A stretch of 9,025 nt of DNA from Syntrophomonadaceae bacterium (GCA_007122565.1 SKTJ01000198.1:1-9025), one strand, 5' to 3'. Shown: positions 1-6,477, counted from the first letter of the stretch. Notes: generated by a model from the letters alone, not told the origin. Translations and numbers: made by a program.

Positions 1-2
1 GT

Positions 3-149
3 CTTGCATACCTGGGCATGGTCATCACCTTTTGGTTTATATTAACATTATACATTAAAATGAAAATGCGACAAAGAGAACCGTCCCCTGTCGCACTGTC
101 GCGCGGGCTATTTACCGTTGGTGGTTTTTGCACTATAATATCTATATAG
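3..149 (+). CDS. Possible C-terminal end of a membrane-protein ORF (5' truncated by window edge)
   Basis: The frame starting at base 3 stays open from the window edge to TAG at 147-149 (48 codons). Its first 18 residues (LAYLGMVITFWFILTLYI) are strongly hydrophobic and are followed by basic residues (KMKMRQR), like a final transmembrane helix with a positive cytoplasmic flank. The remaining tail is encoded by the short inverted-repeat element at 67-95 and by the promoter of the next gene, so the natural stop may have been lost or the reading may be fortuitous. I do not recognise a family. The stretch is too short to rule out chance. Confidence 0.25.
   Translation, partial: LAYLGMVITFWFILTLYIKMKMRQREPSPVALSRGLFTVGGFCTIISI
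67..95. repeat. Short intergenic inverted repeat, REP-like
   Basis: TGCGACA (67-73) and TGTCGCA (89-95) form a perfect 7-bp inverted repeat around a 15-nt spacer containing GAACCGTCCCC. From memory, GACA...GAACCGTCCCC...TGTC sequences are widespread intergenic repeats in Clostridia, often noted near REP-associated transposases. That assignment is recall, not a search. There is only one copy in this window and no transposase. Confidence 0.45.
111..139 (+). promoter_or_regulatory. Sigma-A-type promoter of the nucleoside kinase gene
   Basis: The -10 box is a perfect TATAAT (134-139). Exactly 17 bp upstream is TTTACC (111-116), which matches TTGACA at 4 of 6 positions. Transcription would start near 146, leaving a leader of about 25 nt that carries the SD AAAGAGG (about 159-165), 5 nt before the ATG at 171. 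Confidence 0.65.
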
Positions 150-170
150 GCGCAATAGAAAGAGGTATTT

Positions 171-1847
171 ATGACAGAGAAACCGCCAATTACAGTTGAT
201 GTTTTACTGCCGGGAGGGAAAGTGACGACTGTTGCCGGAGGGCGCAGTCTGCTTGAGATCAGTGAGGGAATCAGCGGCTTTTACACTTCCTCTATCGTCG
301 CCGCATTAGTGGATAATAAACTTACTGAGCTGGGTTCGGTTATAGAAAAGCCGGCAATAATACAATTTCTTGACCTGACTACCACGGAAGGAGCCCGTAT
401 TTATCGCCGCAGTCTGACTATTCTTCTCATTCAAGCAGTCTATGATCTTTTTCCTGAAGCAGTGGTAAAAGTTGAGCATTCCCTGGGAAAGGGTCTCTAT
501 TGTGAAATCCATAAGACGCCCGAGTTAAGTGCGGCAGACGTGGCTGGTGTAGAGAAAAGAATGTGGCAGTTGGTAAACAGGGACCTGCCCATTAAAAAAA
601 GGCGGGCCACACTCCATGAGGCGGAGCAAGTTTTCAGCCGCCAGGGGTTTGATGATAAGGTGTATTTACTTAAATACTGGGTAAAAGATTATCTTAGCCT
701 TTACTCCATAGGCAATCTGGAAGATACCTTATACGGCTATCATGTTCCCCGTACCGGATTGCTGCAGAAATTCGCACTGGAATTCTACCGGCCAGGTGTT
801 GTGCTGCGTTTTCCTGATGAGAAGGATCCTTTTACTATCCCTCCATTAATTAAACAGGCAAAACTATTCGAGATTTTTCGTGAATCGGAAAAGTGGGGGA
901 CTATCCTGGGTTTCGATACGGTGGGAGCCATGAACAGTCTTATTGAGAAAGGGCAAATTCCCGAGGTGATGCGTGTAGCCGAGGCATTACATGAAAAAAA
1001 GATTGCCCAGATTGCCGATATGATCACCGAACGGAAAGAAGAGATTTGTGTAATTCTGATCGCCGGACCGTCTTCATCCGGCAAGACAACCTTTGCCCAG
1101 CGCCTGCGTATACAGCTGTTGGTCAATGGTATGCGCCCTTACCCCATCTCCATCGACGATTATTTTGTGGACCGGGAGCATACGCCCCTTGATGAGTCAA
1201 ACAATCCTGACTTCGAACACATTGAAGCTATTGACATCCCCCTTTTTAACGAGCATCTTCTGCACCTAATCGGCGGCGAAGAAGTAGAGATCCCCACCTT
1301 TAATTTCGCTAACGGAGTGCGGGAATACCACGGCAGATCGATCAAGTTGGAAGAAAATCAGCCTCTGATCATTGAGGGTATACACGGCTTAAACGAACAA
1401 CTGACCCGCTCTATCCCCCGTCGCAGAAAGTTTAAAATTTATATATCGGCTTTGACAGCCCTCAACATCGACAGGCACACTAGGATACACACCACGGACA
1501 CGCGCCTGCTACGGCGCATCGTGCGTGATGCGCAGTTCCGCGGCACAGGCGCCCTGGAAACTATCAGGAGATGGCCATCAGTGAGGCGGGGTGAGGAGAG
1601 GAATATCTTTCATATGCAGGAAGAAGCGGATATCATGTTCAACTCTTCACTTGTCTACGAGCTGGCAGTAATCAAAGAAATTGCAGAATTCCTGCTGCAT
1701 AAAATTGACCAGCCTGAACCGGAATATGTTGATGCCAAGCGACTGCTGGCCTTTCTATCTTCCTTTATGCCGCTGGCACCAGACAATGTGCCGTCCAACT
1801 CCATACTGCGTGAATTCATCGGTGAGTCCTGTTTCTTTGTAGAATAA
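171..1847 (+). CDS. Nucleoside (uridine) kinase with TGS/threonyl-tRNA-synthetase-like N-terminus
   Basis: A 558-aa cytosolic protein of the phosphoribulokinase/uridine kinase P-loop family, expected to phosphorylate a nucleoside (uridine or cytidine in the classic family) for pyrimidine salvage. The N-terminus (about 8-65) resembles a TGS domain. Residues about 80-190 resemble the second additional domain of threonyl/alanyl-tRNA synthetases (HSLGKGLYCEI at 103-113). The kinase domain covers about 290-490, with Walker A GPSSSGKTT at 299-307, the substrate-side motif SIDDYFVDR at 327-335, and IIEGIHGLN at 400-408. The C-terminal 60 residues are helical. The same multidomain architecture is known as 'nucleoside kinase' in Clostridia, Thermotogae and spirochaetes, so the fusion is family-typical. 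The ATG at 171 has the SD AAAGAGG 5 nt upstream and a good promoter. Exact substrate is not deducible. A terminator-like hairpin follows at 1886-1914. Confidence 0.9.
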   Translation: MTEKPPITVDVLLPGGKVTTVAGGRSLLEISEGISGFYTSSIVAALVDNKLTELGSVIEKPAIIQFLDLTTTEGARIYRRSLTILLIQAVYDLFPEAVVKVEHSLGKGLYCEIHKTPELSAADVAGVEKRMWQLVNRDLPIKKRRATLHEAEQVFSRQGFDDKVYLLKYWVKDYLSLYSIGNLEDTLYGYHVPRTGLLQKFALEFYRPGVVLRFPDEKDPFTIPPLIKQAKLFEIFRESEKWGTILGFDTVGAMNSLIEKGQIPEVMRVAEALHEKKIAQIADMITERKEEICVILIAGPSSSGKTTFAQRLRIQLLVNGMRPYPISIDDYFVDREHTPLDESNNPDFEHIEAIDIPLFNEHLLHLIGGEEVEIPTFNFANGVREYHGRSIKLEENQPLIIEGIHGLNEQLTRSIPRRRKFKIYISALTALNIDRHTRIHTTDTRLLRRIVRDAQFRGTGALETIRRWPSVRRGEERNIFHMQEEADIMFNSSLVYELAVIKEIAEFLLHKIDQPEPEYVDAKRLLAFLSSFMPLAPDNVPSNSILREFIGESCFFVE

Positions 1848-1885
1848 AATAACGTATGCAGGATTACTCTGATTTATATCTAATT

Positions 1886-1914
1886 AAAACCCTATAAACT
1901 GAAAGGGTTTTTTT
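1886..1914 (+). terminator. Terminator-like hairpin that also contains the SD of the sigma factor gene
   Basis: AAAACCCT (1886-1893) pairs with AGGGTTTT (1904-1911) around a 10-nt loop, and the uninterrupted T-run covers 1908-1914. This has the form of a weak intrinsic terminator (three GC pairs) for the nucleoside kinase gene. The ATG of the sigma gene begins at 1915, immediately after the T-run, and the only SD-like sequence, AAAGGG (1902-1907), lies in the 3' arm, 7 nt from the ATG. When folded, the hairpin would both terminate transcription and hide the ribosome site. Confidence 0.55.
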
Positions 1915-2466
1915 ATGGTTGATAAAGCCTGGCTGAAGAATATTTATTTGGAATATCAAAACCTGGTCTACAGTGTGGCCGTCTCTATTATTAGGGATGG
2001 GCAGCTTGCTGAAGATATCATGCAGGAAGTTTTTGTTACCCTTTATTTCAAGTATGATACGATCCGGGACCAGAGTAAAATAAAACCATGGTTAATTAGA
2101 ATTACTGTAAACCGTACACTGGATTTTACGAGGAAGCTTAAAAGATCCGTTATTTTGCCGGAAGATTATTTTGAGCGGCTTGAAGATACCAGCATAACCG
2201 ACCCTACCAGCGAAATGGCTGAAAAAGAACTGACACTGGAAATTCGTAAGGCTATTGATAAACTCCCGGAAGATTTGAAGGCACTTGTTGTCCTTTCGTA
2301 CTTTTTGGAAATCCCCCTCAAAGAAATTGCCGCATCCCTGGAGTTGCCGCTGGGCACTGTGAAAACACGTTTAAGAAGGGCACGCTTCATTTTGAAAGAG
2401 CATCTTTTAGGGCAGCAAACAACCGCAAATCTTTTTCCGGATCAGGGGGTGTCACATTATGAATAA
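1915..2466 (+). CDS. ECF (group 4) RNA polymerase sigma-70 factor
   Basis: The 183-aa length is normal for ECF sigma factors. Region 2 (about 12-80) includes LVYSVAVSIIRDGQLAEDIMQE, the -10 recognition and core-binding region, and ends in PWLIRITVNRTLDFTRK. Region 4 (about 115-168) has a helix-turn-helix: LPEDLKALVVLSYF followed by KEIAASLELPLGTVKTRLRRA, which binds the -35 element. There is no region 1 or 3, as expected. It directs RNA polymerase to a small regulon and is held inactive by its partner anti-sigma factor. Its 3' end overlaps the anti-sigma gene by 8 bp (translational coupling). Its SD (AAAGGG, 1902-1907) is inside a terminator-like hairpin. I see no AAC-N16-CGTC match in the 67-bp gap upstream, so autoregulation is not evident. 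Subfamily (SigW/V/X/M-like) cannot be settled by eye. Confidence 0.93.
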   Translation: MVDKAWLKNIYLEYQNLVYSVAVSIIRDGQLAEDIMQEVFVTLYFKYDTIRDQSKIKPWLIRITVNRTLDFTRKLKRSVILPEDYFERLEDTSITDPTSEMAEKELTLEIRKAIDKLPEDLKALVVLSYFLEIPLKEIAASLELPLGTVKTRLRRARFILKEHLLGQQTTANLFPDQGVSHYE

Positions 2467-3259
2467 GGAACACTGGGATAATTGCATTAAAGAAGCAGTC
2501 AAGATGGATATGGCAGACTATCCCCAACCTGATCCTGAAAGAATGTGGCAACGGATTGAAAGTAATGTGGAATTATTTGAGGGTTTAAATGAGTTGCCGC
2601 AGCAGAAAAAGCGCCGTAAGCTATGGCTGAAAGCTGCCGCAGTGCTGGTTGTAGTGGTTTTATGCGCTTCACTTGTGGGTGGGACACGGGTTGGCGAGGC
2701 GCTGCCTTTTGGATGGGTGTTCCACGGTTTAAGGCAATATGTTACCGGGGATCAAACCCTTGTCCAATTTAGTTTTGGCGGAGATGCAACATCTGCCGGG
2801 CCAAAGACGCCGGCGCCCCCTGAATTTGATGTGACAGAAATAGAGGCCCCCAAAACTAACCTGACGGAGACTACGCTGGCTGAACTACCTGAAATCTATC
2901 CCGGGGTATTATACTACCCAAATAAAATAAGCACCGGCGCCTTAAAAAAGTCCCAGTATTTGCAGACTGGTGACATGTGGATCATTATGCTGGACTTTTC
3001 AGTGGACCGGTATGACATTCTTTTGCGGCAGCAGGATATTCTGGGAGAAGGAGCAGCGGGGATGGGGTTTGGAGCGGATACGGAAATATCCTTTCACCGC
3101 CTTGACGGGGTCGAGTACATGGTCACGGAGCACCGTTATGGTATCGTTGGCGTCAATTGGAACAAGGATCACAAGCTTTTTGATTTGACCTCTAATTTAC
3201 CAGTTGAAGAAGCACTGGCAGTCGCCCAGTCCGTGCAGCCTTATATCCCCTCCCGGTAA
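2459..3259 (+). CDS. Membrane anti-sigma factor with DUF4367-like C-terminal domain
   Basis: A 266-aa protein encoded directly behind, and overlapping by 8 bp, the ECF sigma gene, which strongly suggests it is the cognate anti-sigma factor. Residues 1-55 form a cytoplasmic, charged segment that would bind the sigma factor. Residues about 57-75 (KLWLKAAAVLVVVVLCASL) form one transmembrane helix preceded by the basic KKRRK. The rest is extracellular: a Pro-rich linker near 115-135, then a DUF4367-type domain (about 145-262) with the family-typical ending in which a Trp and DLTSNLPVEEALAVAQSV precede the C-terminus. The N-terminus lacks the HxxxCxxC zinc anti-sigma motif, so it is not a classical ZAS protein. 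SD: GGGGGTG about 8 nt before ATG 2459. Release of sigma would normally need proteolysis or a conformational signal; the signal is not visible here. Confidence 0.82.
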   Translation: MNKEHWDNCIKEAVKMDMADYPQPDPERMWQRIESNVELFEGLNELPQQKKRRKLWLKAAAVLVVVVLCASLVGGTRVGEALPFGWVFHGLRQYVTGDQTLVQFSFGGDATSAGPKTPAPPEFDVTEIEAPKTNLTETTLAELPEIYPGVLYYPNKISTGALKKSQYLQTGDMWIIMLDFSVDRYDILLRQQDILGEGAAGMGFGADTEISFHRLDGVEYMVTEHRYGIVGVNWNKDHKLFDLTSNLPVEEALAVAQSVQPYIPSR

Positions 3260-3265
3260 AAATGA

Positions 3266-3295
3266 GAGGGTGCCATCTTTGCAGAGGGCACCCTC
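3266..3295. terminator. Bidirectional intrinsic terminator between convergent genes
   Basis: GAGGGTGCC (3266-3274) pairs perfectly with GGCACCCTC (3287-3295) around a 12-nt loop. On the plus strand it is followed by ATATTCTTT; on the minus strand the arm is followed by TCATTTTTA, a better T-run. It lies 6 nt after the anti-sigma stop and 7 nt beyond the stop of the convergent repeat protein gene, so it can end both transcripts. Confidence 0.8.
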
Positions 3296-3302
3296 ATATT
3301 CT

Positions 3303-4310
3303 TTAAATGTAATTTCTGATGATGTAGCGGATTCCAGTGTTGGGGTCTATTCTTTCCCGGACAATTTGCGTCCTGGTTCGTTTAACCTCGTTGATGGTTA
3401 ATACCTGAAGATATTTTTGTTTGCTGTTGCTTCTGTCCATATCCCATATAGCGGTTATTTCCACTTCCTTGCCGATGTATGGCCTGAGATTCCGATTGCT
3501 GGTAAGAACATATCCATTAAAACGCAGCCCTTCACCCACAATCCCTTTCAGCTTTAAAACCTCGCCTTTGTTCAGGATTTCATAATCTCTGACGAGCATT
3601 CTCTCTTTCATGAAGATGGAAGGGCCATCAAGCATATATCCTTTGACCTTGACATAATAGCCTGTCAGACCGCTGAGCTCAAAGCCTGCCTCAAGAACAA
3701 CACCGTTTATTTCGTAGTGGGGAATTTCTAAGTTTCTGATGTATTTGACTTCGCCTTCCAATTCCACCAGCTTGTTTGGATGAAGGATTTCGTAATCTCT
3801 AACAACCATTCTTTCCTTCATAAAGATGGAAGGTCCTTCGAGCATATATCCTTTGACCTTGACGTAACGGCCTGCCAGCCTTCTAAGGTTAAAATCTGCC
3901 TCAAGAACGATGCCGTTTAATTCGTAGTGGGGCGGTCCCACGTCTCTGACGTATTTGACTTCACCAACCAGTTCCACCAACTTGTTTTTGTAGATGATTT
4001 CGTAGTCAGTGACAAGCATCCTTTTTTTCATGAAGATGGAGGGGCCTTCGAGCATGTATCCTTTTACCTTAACGTAATAGCCTTCCAGGTTTTTCAGGTT
4101 AATATTTGAGACCAGAACGATGCCGTTTAATTCGTAGTGTGGCGTTTCCAAATTCGTTACGTACTTCACTTCGCCTTCCATTTCTGTCAAACCTCTGCCG
4201 TAGAAAACTTGGACATCTCTTATCACAACGTTACTTTGGGTATTTGCCCAGGCTGAAACGGGCATCAGAAATAATAGTAGTACGAGACTCAACAAAATTA
4301 CTTTCCTCAT
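3303..4310 (-). CDS. Secreted protein with three 70-aa tandem repeats plus a diverged fourth unit
   Basis: A 335-aa protein of unrecognised family. Residues 1-22 form a signal peptide: MRKV, the hydrophobic core ILLSLVLLLFLM, then PVSAWA with cleavage likely after AWA (22). Three repeats of exactly 70 residues follow (41-110, 111-180, 181-250). Each has GEVKY near its start (46, 116, 186), PHYE(L/I)NG(I/V)VL in the middle, then YVKVKGYM and GPSIFMK(K/E)RM (88-98, 158-168, 228-238) and a closing DYEI. A fourth, diverged unit (251-309) keeps LKGIVGEGLRFNGYVL and a beta-rich pattern but loses GPSIFMK. The C-terminal tail (310-335) is basic with NTGIRYIIRNYI. The alternation of short beta strands is compatible with small OB-like barrels (inference). 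There is no LPXTG or lipobox, so it is probably released or wall-associated. ATG 4310 has a strong SD, AGGAGGAG (4325-4318), 7 nt upstream. The gene is convergent with the sigma/anti-sigma pair and has an ECF-like promoter match. Confidence 0.85.
   Translation of the reverse strand: MRKVILLSLVLLLFLMPVSAWANTQSNVVIRDVQVFYGRGLTEMEGEVKYVTNLETPHYELNGIVLVSNINLKNLEGYYVKVKGYMLEGPSIFMKKRMLVTDYEIIYKNKLVELVGEVKYVRDVGPPHYELNGIVLEADFNLRRLAGRYVKVKGYMLEGPSIFMKERMVVRDYEILHPNKLVELEGEVKYIRNLEIPHYEINGVVLEAGFELSGLTGYYVKVKGYMLDGPSIFMKERMLVRDYEILNKGEVLKLKGIVGEGLRFNGYVLTSNRNLRPYIGKEVEITAIWDMDRSNSKQKYLQVLTINEVKRTRTQIVRERIDPNTGIRYIIRNYI
3561..4190 (-). repeat. Three tandem 210-bp in-frame coding repeats
   Basis: Units lie at 4190-3981, 3980-3771 and 3770-3561, reading along the gene. 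Conservation is visible at the DNA level: the roughly 50-bp block beginning CATRAAGATGGARGG on the plus strand recurs at 3609, 3819 and 4029, exactly 210 bp apart, with only scattered changes. The equal spacing and DNA identity point to recent duplication or ongoing gene conversion. The fourth protein unit (3560 to about 3384) is not recognisable as a copy at the DNA level. Confidence 0.9.
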
Positions 4311-4359
4311 CTTTCTTCTCCTCCTGGTTTACGTGTTTTTTTTGTCATCCAATAATTAA

Positions 4360-4382
4360 GACGAGGCAGGGGGAAATAGGTT
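4360..4382 (-). promoter_or_regulatory. Candidate ECF-sigma promoter (AAC-N16-CGTC) of the secreted repeat protein
   Basis: On the minus strand, GACAACC (AAC at 4382-4380) is followed by exactly 16 nt and then CGTCTT (CGTC at 4363-4360). Gram-positive ECF sigma factors of the SigM/SigV/SigW type typically use an AAC-containing -35 and a CGTC/CGTA -10 at this spacing. It lies about 50 nt before the ATG at 4310, leaving a sensible leader with the SD. A weaker sigma-A-like alternative (TTGTCC, 17 nt, TGCAAT, 4422-4394) also exists. The motif is short, so chance cannot be excluded. Confidence 0.4.
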
Positions 4383-4505
4383 GTCTGTTAATTATTGCAT
4401 ACGAGGGTAAGCAACGGGACAATTCCCATCTTTAGTAAACCTTAAAAGAATTAAGCTGCTTATTATGGGATACGCTAATAAAAAAATCTGGGGGTGTGCA
4501 TTTAA

Positions 4506-4880
4506 TTGGAAATCAGGGAACATATCATCATTCCGTTAGGTTATGGCAAGTTCGTGAGGGCAGATAGGATAATTGCCCTTGAACCCATAGAAGAAAACAG
4601 GGGCCCGGGGCGTCGCACAAAGATTTATGTTGATCAAATGCCTAACCCGATTATTGCTTCAAGAACTGAACATGCAATTATTGCAAACATCGTGGAAACA
4701 CCAAAAGAGATTCTTGAGGCTACAGCTTCTCTGGAGTTACTCAAGGATTTATTAGATGAGATTAGTCAGGTTGGCCCCATGTTAAGAAAAAGTATTAAGA
4801 AAGAAGCTACAATTGATTTGGATAAATTCGAACGTAAGATCAAAGAAATTTTGGAGCATCAAACGGAATTGGACCAGTAA
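4506..4880 (+). CDS. RemA-like (DUF370) DNA-binding regulator with extra C-terminal helical segment
   Basis: A 124-aa protein. Residues about 6-63 resemble the DUF370/RemA fold: IIIPLGYGKFVRADRIIAL parallels the RemA opening (LNIGFGNIVSANRLVAI as I recall it). GPGRRTKIYV (33-42) matches the conserved GRRT motif whose arginines contact DNA in RemA, and PIIASRTEHAII parallels the RemA ending. RemA in Bacillus activates biofilm-matrix and osmoprotection genes; the role here is inferred by family only. Residues 64-124 (SLELLKDLLDEISQVGPML..., ending KIKEILEHQTELDQ) are helical and charged and are absent from the roughly 87-aa RemA. The start is TTG at 4506 with SD GGGGGTG (4490-4496), 9 nt away; no better ATG exists. 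Unlike typical remA, it is not beside gmk but stands alone, divergent from the repeat protein gene. Confidence 0.68.
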   Translation: MEIREHIIIPLGYGKFVRADRIIALEPIEENRGPGRRTKIYVDQMPNPIIASRTEHAIIANIVETPKEILEATASLELLKDLLDEISQVGPMLRKSIKKEATIDLDKFERKIKEILEHQTELDQ

Positions 4881-4915
4881 TTTTAAACTCTTTGGCGCAA
4901 TTTTCTAGATGAGAA

Positions 4916-4956
4916 CAAACCCCGCTGAAATATTTTTGTCAGCGGGGGTTTTGTTT
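4916..4956. terminator. Bidirectional intrinsic terminator shared by the DUF370 gene and the pyrR operon
   Basis: CCCCGCTGA (4920-4928) pairs with TCAGCGGGG (4939-4947). The flanking CAAA and GTTTTG extend the stem across one bulged G. On the plus strand the stem is followed by TTTTGTTT; on the minus strand by TTTGTTCT. It lies about 40 nt after the DUF370 stop and about 50 nt beyond the pyrR stop. Confidence 0.85.
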
Positions 4957-5005
4957 ACTTTGAAACACTGTGAATCGTATAGTTAACTCTTCATCTGCAT
5001 TGTAG

Positions 5006-5551
5006 TTATTTTAGCCTCTGTTCAATAAGTACTTCGTCATCGTTGTCCGTTTCAAGCAGGCAGACAGCAATGTTTTCATCCCGGCTGGTGGGGACGTTTT
5101 TTCCTACAAAATCCGGCCGAAGGGGCAGTTCACGATGCCCCCGATCAACCAGTACAGCTAACTGGATCAAGCGGGGCCTTCCTCTGGTGATCAATGCTTC
5201 CATGGCAGCACGTGCGGACCGGCCGGTGAAGAGCACATCGTCGACCAGGACGATGATCTTGCCAGTAATGGAGAAAGGTAATATGGTCTCCTCTATAACG
5301 CCCCGTTCTGCACTATCCAGACGGTCATCGCGATAGGGAGTAATATCAAGTATCCCCACGGGAGGCTTAACCCCTTCAATCTTTTCGATATTTTCCGCTA
5401 ACCGCCCGGCCAGCGGTTCACCGCGCCGTTTGATTCCCACAAGCACCAGATCGTCTGTCCCTTTATTCCGTTCCACAATCTCGTGGGCAATACGCGTCAA
5501 GGCGCGGCGCATTCCATCGGCATCCATGATCTGCCTTTTATAGTCCTTCAT
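5006..5551 (-). CDS. pyrR: Bifunctional pyr operon regulator / uracil phosphoribosyltransferase PyrR
   Basis: The 181-aa length matches PyrR (about 180). It belongs to the type I phosphoribosyltransferase fold. The PRPP-binding loop is VLVDDVLFTGRSARA (101-115). Other family marks are VGIKRRGEPLA (38-48), DITPYRDDR (69-77) and LVDRGHRELP (134-143). PyrR binds UMP/UTP-loaded pyr leader RNA to promote attenuation of pyrimidine biosynthesis genes and has weak uracil phosphoribosyltransferase activity. The ATG at 5551 overlaps the upstream rluD-type gene by 14 bp, with the SD GGGAGG/AGGAGG just before it, so translation is coupled. It is the last gene of the minus-strand run and is followed by a terminator rather than by pyr biosynthesis genes; any RNA targets are outside the window. 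Confidence 0.95.
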   Translation of the reverse strand: MKDYKRQIMDADGMRRALTRIAHEIVERNKGTDDLVLVGIKRRGEPLAGRLAENIEKIEGVKPPVGILDITPYRDDRLDSAERGVIEETILPFSITGKIIVLVDDVLFTGRSARAAMEALITRGRPRLIQLAVLVDRGHRELPLRPDFVGKNVPTSRDENIAVCLLETDNDDEVLIEQRLK

Positions 5552-6455
5552 CCTCCTGCCTCCCGTCCGTTATAAATGGTAGAAACTCCTCTCCCGGCTC
5601 TACAATGAATTCTAAATACTTATTATGACGGGGATGGATAAAACCAAGCTTTCGGGCATGCAGCAACTGTCCTAATTCTTTGTACGGGGACCGTTGCGGC
5701 CCATAAAGTGGGTCTCCCACTATGGGACAATTAAGATAGGCCATGTGCACACGGATCTGATGTGTGCGGCCTGTTTCCAACTTCAGGGAAAGATAGGTAA
5801 AGGGGCCTTCTTTGTTTTTGCTGAGGATGCGGTAGTGGGTAACGGCGTGACGTCCCTTCCCCCGCTCCACAACAGCAAATTGCTTACGGTCCCGGGGGTT
5901 TCTTCCCAGCGGTGCATTGACAGAACCCTTTATGGCGGGAGGCACACCGTGCACCACGGCGCGGTACTCCCGATTTACCTTTCTGTCCTTAAGTTGCTGA
6001 GCCAGCGAACGGAAAGCATGGTCGCTTTTTGCCACCATAAGCAGGCCACTGGTATCCTTATCGATGCGGTGAACAATCCCCGGCCTGTTTTTATCTTCCG
6101 GTGCCGGGAGCACGTGACAGTGAGAAAGCAATGCGTTTACCAGTGTTCCCCGCTGGTGGCCGGCGGCAGGATGCACCACCATACCTTTGGCCTTGTTGAG
6201 CACAATCAGGTCACTATCCTCATAAATAATATCCAGGGGGAGTGCCTCCGGCTCCGCATTGGGTGGCGGGGGAGGCGGCACAGTAAGCTCAATTTTCTGT
6301 CCTTCGCGCAAACGTAAGGAAGGCTTGTACTGTTCTTTTCCGTCAACCAGAACATTTCCCTGGAGGCAGAGCTTTTGCACAACTGAACGGGAAAGTTCCG
6401 GTGCTGCACCTGCAAGAAAAAGGTCCAGGCGTAAACCTTCCTTTTCTGCTTCCAC
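5538..6455 (-). CDS. rluD: RluD-family ribosomal large-subunit pseudouridine synthase
   Basis: The sequence from GTG 6455 is 305 aa, normal for RluA/RluC/RluD enzymes, which convert uridine to pseudouridine in 23S rRNA. An S4 RNA-binding domain covers about 7-55 (LRLDLFLAGAAPELSRSVVQ, then GNVLVDGK). A proline run follows (60-65). The catalytic domain contains IVLNKAKGMVVHPAAGH (84-100), the active-site motif HRIDKDTSGLLMVAK (129-143, catalytic Asp132) and LETGRTHQIRVHMAY (226-240). The GTG has no SD. An in-frame CTG at 6476-6474 does have one (AGGGGGG, 8 nt upstream) and gives an extra N-terminus LEKKLYR more typical of the family, so the true start may be CTG, one base after the lspA stop. 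Called rluD by operon convention (the Bacillus ortholog is ylyB); exact target uridines are not deducible. Confidence 0.93.
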   Translation of the reverse strand: MEAEKEGLRLDLFLAGAAPELSRSVVQKLCLQGNVLVDGKEQYKPSLRLREGQKIELTVPPPPPPNAEPEALPLDIIYEDSDLIVLNKAKGMVVHPAAGHQRGTLVNALLSHCHVLPAPEDKNRPGIVHRIDKDTSGLLMVAKSDHAFRSLAQQLKDRKVNREYRAVVHGVPPAIKGSVNAPLGRNPRDRKQFAVVERGKGRHAVTHYRILSKNKEGPFTYLSLKLETGRTHQIRVHMAYLNCPIVGDPLYGPQRSPYKELGQLLHARKLGFIHPRHNKYLEFIVEPGEEFLPFITDGRQEDEGL

Positions 6456-6477
6456 CCGGTATAATTTTTTTTCCAGA

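Noticed and set aside
785..1126. 113-aa antisense ORF inside the nucleoside kinase gene
   Set aside because: It is a shadow of the Walker A region with no SD or domain support.
3561..4190. Regularly spaced repeats as a possible CRISPR array
   Set aside because: The 210-bp period is an in-frame coding repeat with no unique spacers and no cas genes nearby.
4881..5005. PyrR-type RNA attenuator near pyrR
   Set aside because: The only hairpin is the shared bidirectional terminator downstream of pyrR; no antiterminator or PyrR-binding loop could be identified, and no pyr gene follows.
5694..6317. 207-aa plus-strand ORF opposite the rluD-type gene
   Set aside because: It is entirely antisense to a well-conserved gene, lacks an SD and any recognisable domain, and its composition mirrors the opposite codons.
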